Assembly (NCBI GenBank): GCA_019694165.1
Contig: JAIBCL010000050.1
Location: forward strand, 1-33,310
Length of the DNA: 33,310 nt
Direction of reading: 5' to 3'
From: Verrucomicrobiaceae bacterium
GTDB lineage: Bacteria > Verrucomicrobiota > Verrucomicrobiia > Verrucomicrobiales > Verrucomicrobiaceae
Positions 1 through 7,717 of this stretch are shown piece after piece. The position numbers and the translations under genes were made by a program. The stretch's first letter is position 1, and each line of letters opens with the position of its first letter. The notes under the pieces are model-generated. The model saw only the letters and a list, made by a program, of their open reading frames with translations, was not told the DNA's origin and ran no database searches.

Positions 1-73
1 CTTCGAGCAGCGCGACGGCGTCACGTTTGAACTGCTCGTCATAGGTGCGTTTTTTCGTTCCTGTCGTGTTCAT
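1..73 (-). CDS. IS3-family transposase OrfA, N-terminal fragment (runs off the window)
   Basis: Reading the minus strand from the ATG at 73 gives 24 codons beginning MNTTGTKKRTYDEQFKRDAV, then ALLE, and the frame is still open at the window edge. The pattern R-[RT]-[YF]-x-x-[ED]-F-K-x-[DE]-A-V is the hallmark start of the helix-turn-helix OrfA of IS3-type transposases, which binds the element ends. Only the first helix is visible, so the family is inferred and the rest of the element lies outside. Just upstream on the same strand, 101-108 read TGGACAGC and could be the element terminus; IS3-type ends usually begin with TG. A 6-bp stem at 80-85/90-95 lies inside that putative end. Whether the element is intact cannot be judged. 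Confidence 0.65.
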   Translation of the reverse strand, partial: MNTTGTKKRTYDEQFKRDAVALLE

Positions 74-147
74 GCTGATTTGGGTGGTTACCCAACTTTT
101 GCTGTCCACGAAAACGAAGAAGGCTCATTTGAGGTGGTTGCTAAACC

Positions 148-211
148 CATTCTCCTGCCCCCATTCTCTTGTCGTCATGGTTTGGAGTGACAGAAGAATG
201 GGGGGAGAATG
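148..211. repeat. Imperfect long hairpin repeat
   Basis: The arm at 148-173 is complementary, with small indels, to the arm at 189-211, around a 15-base spacer. The arms carry a run of C (or G) between two CATTCT-like blocks. There is no coding frame of note here. It resembles an interspersed palindromic element rather than a simple terminator because no T-tract follows. It lies between the IS3 fragment and the carboxypeptidase gene. Confidence 0.6.
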
Positions 212-424
212 AATTCATCAAATCTGACTTCCGAATTCGGAGGTTTTGCAACTGGCTCGTTTTGATTTACTCTCCCTCGCTCGCGAATCAACCCACGCTC
301 CGCGCCGCGCACAATGCCCTGGTGCTGGCGCGGCGGTGGTGAGGGCGCGGCGGTTTCTCACACTCGCTTCGAGACACACAAACATCCTGCCTTTACCGCA
401 GCGAGGCGGAGGAGCAGCGGGCAA

Positions 425-511
425 GGAGCAGGGACATTCGTGTCCCGTCGGGCGCTCTCGGTTGCCGGTGCGGTCTGTGGACTGCGACCGGGACAGGGGT
501 GTCTCTGCTCC
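425..511. repeat. Nested hairpin downstream of the carboxypeptidase gene
   Basis: The outer arms 425-436 and 500-511 pair at 11 of 12 positions. Inside the left half, 431-446 form a perfect 6-bp stem closed by a TTCG tetraloop (GGGACA-TTCG-TGTCCC), and a second GGGACA copy lies at 490-495. The element sits 25 bases beyond the stop codon of the minus-strand carboxypeptidase, so it may help end that transcript, although no T-tract is present. The rest of the 74-535 gap holds nothing I recognise apart from this and the repeat at 148-211. Confidence 0.55.
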
Positions 512-535
512 GTGCGGGCGGAGCGGGGCGCAACC

Positions 536-1576
536 TCACCGCGCCCGCGCCAGGCCCCAGTCCATGAGGACGTGCGCGTCGTTCCAGATGTACTTCGTCT
601 TGGTGCCGAGCTGGACGAGGATGACGGCGCGGCCGCGGGTGGTGGCGCTGGAGATGAGGCAGCGGCCGGCGGCGTTGGTGTAGCCGGTTTTCATGCCGTT
701 GCACTCGGCCATCTGGCCGAGGAGCTTGTTGGTGTTTTCCAGCGTCACGGTCCGGCCGCTCGCGTAGCGGAAGCTATGATAGGGCTGGCGCACGATGTCG
801 CGAATGATGGGGTTCCGGTAGGCGGCGATGGCGATGCGTGCCATGTCGCGCGCGGTGGAGTACTGGCCGGAGGCCGGCAGGCCGTGCGGATTGCGGAAGC
901 TGGAGTGCGTGGCACCGAGCGTGCGGGCCTTCGCATTCATCTTGGCGGCGAAGGCTCCGATGCTCCCGGCATTGTCGCGCGCGAGCACGTTTGCCACATC
1001 GTTGGCGCTCTTGACGAGGAAGGCGTAGAGCAGCTTCCGCCTGGTGTACACCTCGCCAGGGCGCACGCCGAGGCGGGTGGGCTCCACCTGCACGTCGGAG
1101 GCGGCGATGCGCACCGGTTTGTCCAGATTCCCGGCATCGAGAATGACCAGCGCGGTGAGCAGCTTCTGCGTGCTGGCCACCGGGCGCGTGGAGTCGGCGT
1201 TGTGCGATACGATGGTGCTGCCGGTCTTGGCATCCAGAAGGATGTAGGAGGCCGCATTGATGGCAGGCGCCTTCGAGGCGGCGTACATCGGCTCGCCGGA
1301 GACGGCGGGAGTGAGCAGCGCGTTTTGCACGGGTGCGGGCCGGGAAGCGGCAGCGGGCTGCGCCGGGGCAGACTGCTGGTAGGAGGGAACCACCGGCTGC
1401 GCGACGGGCACCGGATAAGAGGCCGAAGAGGGCGGATACAGCGGCTCCTGCGGAGCAAACTGGGTGGCGCCGCCGACGGGGCGCGAGGGTTTCGCGGCGC
1501 ACGCAACAAGCGAGGTGGCGGTGACGACCGCGACAGCGAGCCGGCGCAGCGATTTGGAAAAGGGGCGGGTTTGCAT
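536..1576 (-). CDS. D-alanyl-D-alanine carboxypeptidase (peptidase S11, PBP5-like), lipoprotein
   Basis: 346 residues. The three active-site motifs of serine D,D-carboxypeptidases are present and well spaced: SxxK as S135-T-Q-K138, SxN as S190-A-N192, and KTG as K296-T-G298. The enzyme would trim the terminal D-Ala from peptidoglycan pentapeptides in the periplasm. The N-terminus is a lipoprotein signal, with a basic n-region, a hydrophobic core and the lipobox L-V-A-C26, so the mature protein should be lipid-anchored. A Pro/Ala/Gln-rich linker (about 28-105) separates the anchor from the catalytic domain. The C-terminal PBP5 domain (Peptidase_S11_C) is missing: the protein stops about 50 residues after KTG. 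The ATG at 1576 has no purine-rich ribosome site; the leader instead reads CCTCCTT. It stands alone, divergent from the isomerase gene. Confidence 0.93.
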   Translation of the reverse strand: MQTRPFSKSLRRLAVAVVTATSLVACAAKPSRPVGGATQFAPQEPLYPPSSASYPVPVAQPVVPSYQQSAPAQPAAASRPAPVQNALLTPAVSGEPMYAASKAPAINAASYILLDAKTGSTIVSHNADSTRPVASTQKLLTALVILDAGNLDKPVRIAASDVQVEPTRLGVRPGEVYTRRKLLYAFLVKSANDVANVLARDNAGSIGAFAAKMNAKARTLGATHSSFRNPHGLPASGQYSTARDMARIAIAAYRNPIIRDIVRQPYHSFRYASGRTVTLENTNKLLGQMAECNGMKTGYTNAAGRCLISSATTRGRAVILVQLGTKTKYIWNDAHVLMDWGLARAR

Positions 1577-1923
1577 GGGACGCGAGAAGGAGGGACAACG
1601 AGGCAGGCGACGGGTTTCATCTGGAAAAACCGGAGATCAGATCGCGCGCGGTGCCACGATTCATGGCTGTGCGCGGGGCGATGTCAACGCGATCATCCGG
1701 TGGGTCCGCCATCCGGCGGGGCTTACGCATGAATAGCTTCCGAGCGATTTCCCACGGATTCAGGACGACCACGGATCGGACTTCTTCTGAACCCATCTGT
1801 GGAATCCTGGATTTGCGGGACACATCATGGATTTGAGGCTTCCGCTTTCGGTTCATGCGCAAGCCCTGGCCATCCGGCGGGTGCTTTCCTTGCGGCGGTG
1901 AAATCCCGCGCCATGATCGGCGC
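1577..1923. other. Divergent intergenic region, no gene seen
   Basis: This 347-base gap separates the divergent carboxypeptidase (minus) and isomerase (plus) genes and should carry both promoters, but no convincing -35/-10 pair is visible. It has a small hairpin at 1708-1721 (CCGCC/GGCGG arms). The string CCATCCGGCGGG occurs twice, near 1710 and 1870. A 14-base string at 1630-1643 recurs upstream of another minus-strand gene (11433-11446). The open frames here have no recognisable protein features. Confidence 0.5.
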
Positions 1924-2817
1924 ATGGCACTCATCATCAACGGCGAGCAGATCGACGACGAAATCATCGAGGCGGAATTCCGGCAGATCAAAGGCCACTA
2001 CGAGCGCACGCTCCAAGTGGCATGCTGCGAGAGGGATCCCGAGTTCCGCGGCAAGGCGAAGGACAATGTCACCTCCCGCGCGCTGCTGAACCAGGAGGCG
2101 CTCAAACGCGTGCCCCGGGTGGAGGATGCGGACGTGAGCGCACGGCTGGAAAAGCTGGTGGCCGCGGCGGGCGGCGAGGCGCGCTTTTACATGAACATCG
2201 GCATGACGCCGGACGACGAGGCGGTGGTGCGTTCAAATGTGGCCAACGGCGCGCGGCTCGACAAGATGCTGCAGGAAGTGTACGCGCCCGAGCCGGCGCC
2301 GACCGATGCGGAACTGCGCGCTTACTATGACGAGCACATCCAGCAATTCATGTCGGAGGAGCAAATCCGCGCCGTGCACATCACGAAGAATCTGCAGGGC
2401 GCGCAAAGCCGGGGCGAGGTGTACGATGCGATGCGCGGGCTGCGGCGGCGGCTGCTCGCCGGCGAGGACTTCATGAAGCTGGCCGAGGAGAACCGCCTCG
2501 ACGACGACCAGCAGATCGACCTCGGCTGGTTCAAGCGCGGCGAGTTCATGGAGGAGTTCGAGGCCATCGCGTTCTCGATGGATGAGAATGATATCAGCCC
2601 CGTGTTCACCACGCAGCTCGGATTCCACATCGCAAAGGTCATCGGCCGCCGCCCGCCCGCACCGCTTCCGTTTGAAGAAGCGAAGGAGGCCGTGCGCAAC
2701 CGGCTGCTGGACGCGTACCGCGACGAGAAATTCAACACCTTCCTCGAAGAACTCAAAGCCGCGGCCACCATCGAAGACACTGATCCCGAGGAAACGGGAT
2801 GCGGCTGCGGCCACTGA
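1924..2817 (+). CDS. PpiC/parvulin-type peptidyl-prolyl cis-trans isomerase with Cys/His tail
   Basis: 297 residues from the ATG at 1924, where MALIINGEQID is a typical SurA/PpiC-like start. An in-frame GTG 69 bases upstream would add residues with no family resemblance. A helical N-terminal chaperone-like region (about 1-140) precedes a rotamase domain (about 146-244) with the family blocks GEDFMKLAEEN, DLGWFKRGEF and TQLGFHIAKV. It would assist protein folding by isomerising prolyl bonds. No signal peptide or membrane helix is visible, so a cytoplasmic site is likely, unlike SurA. The last six residues are GCGCGH (C293, C295, H297), a possible metal-binding tail recalling the His/Cys-rich end of SlyD. 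The stop codon overlaps the ATG of the next gene (TGATG), suggesting coupled translation. Confidence 0.88.
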   Translation: MALIINGEQIDDEIIEAEFRQIKGHYERTLQVACCERDPEFRGKAKDNVTSRALLNQEALKRVPRVEDADVSARLEKLVAAAGGEARFYMNIGMTPDDEAVVRSNVANGARLDKMLQEVYAPEPAPTDAELRAYYDEHIQQFMSEEQIRAVHITKNLQGAQSRGEVYDAMRGLRRRLLAGEDFMKLAEENRLDDDQQIDLGWFKRGEFMEEFEAIAFSMDENDISPVFTTQLGFHIAKVIGRRPPAPLPFEEAKEAVRNRLLDAYRDEKFNTFLEELKAAATIEDTDPEETGCGCGH

Positions 2818-3332
2818 TGTTCTCCCCTGCGGCCATGGACCTGCACGTTCGCGATGCCACTGCCGACGATCTGCCGCGCATCGTGGACATCTACAATGCC
2901 TCGATACCCGGACGGCTGGCCACCTCAGACCTCGAACCGGTGAGCGTGGAGAGCCGCATCGAGTGGTTCAAGACTCACTCGCCGGAATCCCACCCGCTGT
3001 GGGTGTGCGAGGCGGAAGGACTGACCGCCGCATGGATCGGCCTGCGGGCTTTTTACGGACGGCCCGCGTATCACGCCACGAAGGAAATCTCCGTGTACGT
3101 CGCGCCCGGGTTTCAGCGGCGCGGCATCGCGCCCATGCTGGTGCGGCGCATGCAGGCGCACTGCCCCGCCATCGGTGTGCGCACCTTGCTTGCCTTCGTT
3201 TTCGGGCACAATGCCCCCAGCCTCCGCCTCTTCGAGCGCGCCGGTTTCGTACGCTGGGGAGGATTCCCCGCCGTCGCGGAACTCGACGGCGTCTGGCGTG
3301 ATCTCGTCATCCTTGGCTGGAAGGCCGTGTGA
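2817..3332 (+). CDS. GNAT-family N-acetyltransferase (phosphinothricin acetyltransferase-like)
   Basis: 171 residues from the ATG at 2817, which overlaps the preceding stop as TGATG. The next ATG, at 2835, begins MDLHVRDAT and fits the family start equally well. The order of blocks matches small GNAT enzymes of the Pat/MddA type: RDATADDLPRIVDIYN at the start, IEWFKTHSPESHPLWV, the acetyl-CoA motif A around VAPGFQRRGIA (Q-R-R-G-I-A binds the pyrophosphate), and NAPSLRLFERAGFVRWG near the end. Members acetylate primary amines of small molecules such as phosphinothricin or methionine derivatives; the real substrate cannot be read from sequence. Its tight linkage to the isomerase gene indicates one transcript but not a shared pathway. 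Confidence 0.88.
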   Translation: MFSPAAMDLHVRDATADDLPRIVDIYNASIPGRLATSDLEPVSVESRIEWFKTHSPESHPLWVCEAEGLTAAWIGLRAFYGRPAYHATKEISVYVAPGFQRRGIAPMLVRRMQAHCPAIGVRTLLAFVFGHNAPSLRLFERAGFVRWGGFPAVAELDGVWRDLVILGWKAV

Positions 3333-3432
3333 TCGGAGACGAATCCTTCGCGGGACCTGAAACAGGTGCCCGCCGCTGCACGTTCTTCGCCTGCCGCGCC
3401 GATCGTCATGCTGCGCCCAGACCTGATCACCG

Positions 3433-4848
3433 ATGCCAACTTCGCGCCGTCACTTTCTTCAATCGTCCGCCTGCGGCTTCGGCTCGCTGGCGCTGGCGGG
3501 CTTGGCGCAGGGCGCGGGATCACCCGCCAGGAGTGCGCTCGCCGCGAAGAAACCGCATCATCAGCCGAAAGCCCGGCGAGTGATTTTTCTTTTCATGGCC
3601 GGCGGAGTCAGCCATGTGGACTCGTTCGATTACAAGGAGCGCCTCTTCAAGGACGATGGACGTGTCATTGACTTCGACGATGCACGCGCCGTGGCAAAGA
3701 CCGGCATGGGCGCGCCGCAGCGGGTGATGAAGCCGCTCTGGAAATTCGCGCGGCACGGCGAGTGCGGCCGGTGGGGATCGGAACTGTTCCCGCACATGAA
3801 CCGCATGGTGGATGATCTCACGTTCATCCACTCCATGCACACCACGGGTGTGGCTCACGGTCCGGCCACGCTCTTCATGCACACGGGCACCACCAGCTTC
3901 GTCCGGCCGAGCATGGGCTCGTGGGTGCTCTATGGCCTCGGCGTGGAAAACGAGAACCTGCCTGGATTCGTCACCATCAGCCCCTCGCTGGGAAATGGCG
4001 GCCCGCGCAACTACGGCAACGCCTTTCTGCCCGCAGTATGTCAAGGCACGCCGCTCGGCCGCACCGGACAGCCCGCCAGTGAAGCGGGCATCAAGAACAT
4101 CCGGAACGCCGCTTGGACGCACGAGCAGCAGCGCCGGCAGTTTGACCTGCTCCGAGCCCTCGGCGGCGAGCAGAGGAAGGCAGCCGCGACGGGAGACACC
4201 GAGATGGAGGCTGTCATCGAAAGCTATGAACTGGCATGGCGCCTGCAAAACCACGCGCCCTCCGCCGTGGACATCAGCGGCGAGTCCGCCGCAACGCTGA
4301 AGATGTACGGCATCGGAGAGAAGACAACGGACAACTTCGGCCGCCAGTGCCTCATGGCGCGCCGTCTGGCCGAGCAAGGCGTCCGCTACATCCAGGTAAA
4401 CTACAGCGACAACTCGAACAATCCCGCCTGGGACCAGCACTCGAACATGCCAAAGCACGCCGAGCACGCCGCCGCCGTGGACAAGCCCGTGGCGGCGCTC
4501 GTGCAGGACCTCAAGGAGCGGGGGTTGCTGGAGGACACCATCGTATGGTGGGGCGGTGAGTTTGGCCGCACCCCCTACTCGGAAAAGAACGGTACCGGCC
4601 GCGACCATAACCCGCTTGGCTTCACCGTCTGGCTGGCCGGCGGCGGCTTCAAGCCAGGCTTCGCACACGGTTCCACAGATGAATTCGGCCAGCACGCCGT
4701 CGAGGACAAGGTCCAGATGCACGACCTGCACGCCACCATCCTCCACCAGCTCGGTCTTGACCACGAGAGACTCACCTTCGGCTACGCTGGACGCGAATTC
4801 CGGCTGACCGACATCGAAGGCCGCGTGGTCAAGGAGTTGGTCGCCTGA
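3433..4848 (+). CDS. Tat-exported DUF1501 protein
   Basis: 471 residues. The N-terminus has a twin-arginine signal, S-R5-R6-H-F-L-Q followed by a hydrophobic stretch to about residue 30, so a folded protein is exported. The body matches DUF1501 (PF07394), a sulfatase/alkaline-phosphatase-fold family abundant in Planctomycetes and Verrucomicrobia. Family blocks include FLFMAGGVSHVDSFDYK near residue 52, the IVWWGGEFGRTP block and GRDHNPLGFTVWLAGGGFKPG. The family function is unproven; it is usually linked to breakdown of (often sulfated) polysaccharides and commonly sits beside DUF1549/DUF1553 genes. No such partner lies next to it here, so it appears as an orphan. No Shine-Dalgarno precedes the ATG; the Tat motif fixes the start. 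Confidence 0.92.
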   Translation: MPTSRRHFLQSSACGFGSLALAGLAQGAGSPARSALAAKKPHHQPKARRVIFLFMAGGVSHVDSFDYKERLFKDDGRVIDFDDARAVAKTGMGAPQRVMKPLWKFARHGECGRWGSELFPHMNRMVDDLTFIHSMHTTGVAHGPATLFMHTGTTSFVRPSMGSWVLYGLGVENENLPGFVTISPSLGNGGPRNYGNAFLPAVCQGTPLGRTGQPASEAGIKNIRNAAWTHEQQRRQFDLLRALGGEQRKAAATGDTEMEAVIESYELAWRLQNHAPSAVDISGESAATLKMYGIGEKTTDNFGRQCLMARRLAEQGVRYIQVNYSDNSNNPAWDQHSNMPKHAEHAAAVDKPVAALVQDLKERGLLEDTIVWWGGEFGRTPYSEKNGTGRDHNPLGFTVWLAGGGFKPGFAHGSTDEFGQHAVEDKVQMHDLHATILHQLGLDHERLTFGYAGREFRLTDIEGRVVKELVA

Positions 4849-5094
4849 GCGGTGCCAGAGTCCGGGCATCACACGGCCCGAAGCAAGCAGCGTGCGAACA
4901 TGCCGTCGGCCGCGATCATCGTGCACGAATCCGTGTCGCCCCAATCACCGTTATCCAGCTTCCAGCGAACGACCATTCCATGCCTTTCGCCAAATCGGGT
5001 TGGTTATTTTCAAATCTGCACATTGAACTGGCGCAGGCTCACTGCTACCGCTTCAAACGATTCTTGCGACCGAATCTCAACAACATTATTCTGG

Positions 5095-5337
5095 ATGACC
5101 GCACCCACCAAGCTCTCGGAATTGCCCGCTGGCTGCAGTGCCGTGATCGCCACCGTGATGTCGGGCCGTTCCTCCCTCACGCGGCTGCGTGAGCTGGGCC
5201 TCGTGCCCGGCACGCATGTGCGCGTGGTGCGGCGCGCACCGCTAGGCGAGCCCATCGAGATCTGCGTTCGCGGCTCGATGCTCGCCATGCGGAACCAGGA
5301 CGCTGCGCACATCGGCATCGTGGAGGTGGCACCATGA
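5095..5337 (+). CDS. feoA: FeoA, ferrous iron transport protein A
   Basis: 80 residues from the ATG at 5095. The small SH3-like FeoA fold is recognisable from LSELPAGCSAVI, the LRELGLVPGTHVRVVRRAPLGEP block and the closing RGSMLAMRNQDAAHIGIVEV. FeoA binds the cytoplasmic side of FeoB and is needed for Fe(II) import. The frame stays open upstream to about 4852, but the added residues show no FeoA similarity. The stop overlaps the feoB start as ATGA (5334-5337), indicating translational coupling. The 246-base leader (4849-5094) should carry the promoter. A loosely Fur-like AT-rich stretch at about 5074-5090 is too degenerate to call an operator. Confidence 0.9.
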   Translation: MTAPTKLSELPAGCSAVIATVMSGRSSLTRLRELGLVPGTHVRVVRRAPLGEPIEICVRGSMLAMRNQDAAHIGIVEVAP

Positions 5338-7535
5338 CGACCCCCGCGATGTCAGGTCCCGCCATGGAACCTCTGCTCTTTGCCTTGGTCGGGAATCCGA
5401 ATTGCGGCAAGACCACGATCTTCAACGCTCTCACGGGCTTACGACAGAAGGTGGCGAACTACCCAGGCGTGACGGTGGAGAAGAAGATCGGCGAGTGCTT
5501 CTCCCAGCACGGCGCGCTCATGCGCATCATCGACCTGCCGGGAGCCTACAGTCTCAATGCACGCTCACCGGACGAGGCGGTGCTGCGTGATGTGCTGCTG
5601 GGCCGGCGCGCTGACACACCGCGGCCCGACCGCGTGATTTGCATCGCCGACGCATCGAATCTGGAGCGCAATCTCTACCTGGTCACCCAAGTGCTCGAGC
5701 TGGGCCTGCCTGCCATCCTCGTGCTCAACATGGTCGATGTGGCCGAAGCGAAACAGTGGCGCGTCGACGTGGCGCGGCTTTCCGAACTGCTCGGCATCCC
5801 GGTCATCCCCATGCAGGCCACGACGGGCAAGGGCGTGATCGAGCTCAAGATCGCCATGAGCAAGGCGGATCTTCCCGCCCCTCAGTGGCACTCAGCTCCC
5901 CTCCCCACCGAGATCAAGGCCGCGCTGCAAAACGCGCGCGATGCCCTGGCCTCAACCGGCGCGCTGCATGAGAAGGCGTCGCTGCTCGAACCCATCTACC
6001 TTCTCTCCGATCACGACCCTTCTCACACCGGCATCGGCGGCGAGCATTTCATCCACATCCGCGAGCGGCGCAGGAATCTCGAAGAGCGCTTCCCCGGCTG
6101 GGAGGACCGCTTTGTAAGTGATCGCTACGGTGCCATCGAGCAACTCTGCGCCGAAGTGCTGCGACGCCCGCACACACCGCAGGAGACGCGCACCGACCGG
6201 CTCGACCGCTTCCTGCTGCATCCGGTGTGGGGGTTTGCCATGCTCGTCGTCGTGCTCGGCCTGCTCTTCTACCTGATCTTCCGCGTGGCCGAAGGTCCGA
6301 TGGGCTTCATCGAAGGTGTCTTCAACACGCTCGGCGAGCGGGTGCAGGACAAGATGCCTCCTGGCGATCTGCGCGACCTCATCGTGCAAGGCGTCATCGC
6401 CGGCGTGAGCGGTGTTGTGGTCTTTCTGCCACAGATTCTGATCCTGTTCTTTTTCATCGGGTTGATGGAGGACACAGGCTACATGTCGCGCATCGCCTTC
6501 ATCATGGACTGGCTGATGAGCAAGGTGGGGCTGAACGGCAAGTCCTTCCTCCCCATGCTCAGTTCCTACGCCTGCGCCGTGCCAGGCGTCATGGCCACGC
6601 GGACCATCGACAACCCAAAGGACCGCCTCATCACCATCTTGGTCGCGCCACTCTCGAGCTGCTCGGCGCGCCTGCCCGTCTATGGACTGCTCATCGCCGC
6701 CATGCTGCCCGACGAGACCGCGGGGCCGCTGACAAAAGCCGGCCTGATGCTGGGCATGTATGCGCTCGGCACCGGCGGTGCGTTCTTCTTCGCATGGCTG
6801 TTCAACAAAGGCGTCATGCGCGGCGTGTCGTCGCCGATGATCCTGGAAATGCCCGACTACAAAATGCCCGCGCTCAAATCGATCCTGTTGCACATGCTCG
6901 AGCGCGCAAATGTCTTCCTCAAACGCGCTGGGACCGTCATCCTCGGCATCTCCATCCTCATCTGGGCTGCCTCCACTTATCCAAAGGACCACGACCTCAC
7001 GCAAAAGGCCGCCCAAATCACCTCCCGCATCGACGCGCTGCGAGCCGTCAATACCGACGCCGGGGCCACCGAATTGAAAACCGCAAAGGCTCGGCTCGCC
7101 GAAGTGAACTCCGGTCTGCTCGCGCACAGCGCAGCCGGCCGCGCCGGTCATCTCATCGAGCCCGTCATCAAGCCCCTCGGCTACGACTGGAAGATCGGCA
7201 TCGGCCTCATCAGCTCCTTCGCCGCCCGGGAAGTCTTCGTCAATACGATGTCCGTGGTGTACTCCGTCGAGAGCGACGACGAGAACATCCAGCCGCTGCG
7301 TCAGCGCCTGCGCGACGAAACGCACCCCGACGGAAGGCCCGTCTATACTCCGCTCGTGTGCCTCAGCCTCATGGTCTTCTATGTCTTCGCCATGCAGTGC
7401 GTCAGCACCATCGCCATCGTGCGTCGCGAGACCGGCGGCTGGAAATGGCCGCTCTTCCAGCTCGCCTACATGACCGCCACCGCCTGGGTGTCAAGCCTCC
7501 TGGTTTACCAAGCCGGGCGCGCACTGGGGTATTGA
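5334..7535 (+). CDS. feoB: FeoB, ferrous iron transporter with N-terminal GTPase domain
   Basis: 733 residues, the usual FeoB size. The N-terminal G domain has G1 G20-NPNCGKT27, the G2-like GVTV (45-48), G3 D67-LPG70 and G4 N132-MVD135. After a helical spacer come the membrane halves, including the gate-like block FFFIGLMEDTGYMSRIAF and the conserved Cys-containing segments SSYACAVPG and SSCSARLPVY. A charged, probably coiled insertion (roughly residues 555-600) separates the late membrane helices. The protein imports Fe(II) across the inner membrane. The start follows from the ATGA overlap with feoA; an ATG six codons in and another at residue 11 are alternatives. There is no FeoC gene downstream. 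Confidence 0.97.
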   Translation: MTTPAMSGPAMEPLLFALVGNPNCGKTTIFNALTGLRQKVANYPGVTVEKKIGECFSQHGALMRIIDLPGAYSLNARSPDEAVLRDVLLGRRADTPRPDRVICIADASNLERNLYLVTQVLELGLPAILVLNMVDVAEAKQWRVDVARLSELLGIPVIPMQATTGKGVIELKIAMSKADLPAPQWHSAPLPTEIKAALQNARDALASTGALHEKASLLEPIYLLSDHDPSHTGIGGEHFIHIRERRRNLEERFPGWEDRFVSDRYGAIEQLCAEVLRRPHTPQETRTDRLDRFLLHPVWGFAMLVVVLGLLFYLIFRVAEGPMGFIEGVFNTLGERVQDKMPPGDLRDLIVQGVIAGVSGVVVFLPQILILFFFIGLMEDTGYMSRIAFIMDWLMSKVGLNGKSFLPMLSSYACAVPGVMATRTIDNPKDRLITILVAPLSSCSARLPVYGLLIAAMLPDETAGPLTKAGLMLGMYALGTGGAFFFAWLFNKGVMRGVSSPMILEMPDYKMPALKSILLHMLERANVFLKRAGTVILGISILIWAASTYPKDHDLTQKAAQITSRIDALRAVNTDAGATELKTAKARLAEVNSGLLAHSAAGRAGHLIEPVIKPLGYDWKIGIGLISSFAAREVFVNTMSVVYSVESDDENIQPLRQRLRDETHPDGRPVYTPLVCLSLMVFYVFAMQCVSTIAIVRRETGGWKWPLFQLAYMTATAWVSSLLVYQAGRALGY

Positions 7536-7717
7536 GATGGGTTCAAGGCGATCCGATTCTTCGCATGGGAGAGGGGCCATTCCCGCCACATCGGCACCCG
7601 TCCTTCTTCACGGCAACACCGATTCCGCACAATCCCCCCGTTCCGCTTTGAACACAGCGCGGACGTCGTTTATCAAAGCGCACCGTCCCTTCTCTCAATT
7701 CCAAACCCGAATCCACC

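Noticed and set aside
314..1732. Long plus-strand open frame of 472 codons opposite the carboxypeptidase
   Set aside because: The minus-strand frame has complete S11 motifs and a lipobox; the plus frame is low-complexity Gly/Arg/Ala with no domain.
3520..4944. Long minus-strand open frame opposite DUF1501
   Set aside because: High-GC shadow of a well-recognised DUF1501 gene with a Tat signal.
4852..5094. N-terminal extension of FeoA by 81 codons
   Set aside because: FeoA is a stand-alone domain of about 80 residues; the extra residues resemble translated leader DNA.
5952..7325. Long minus-strand open frame opposite feoB
   Set aside because: His/Asp/Glu-rich composition is the complement of membrane-protein codons; FeoB is certain.
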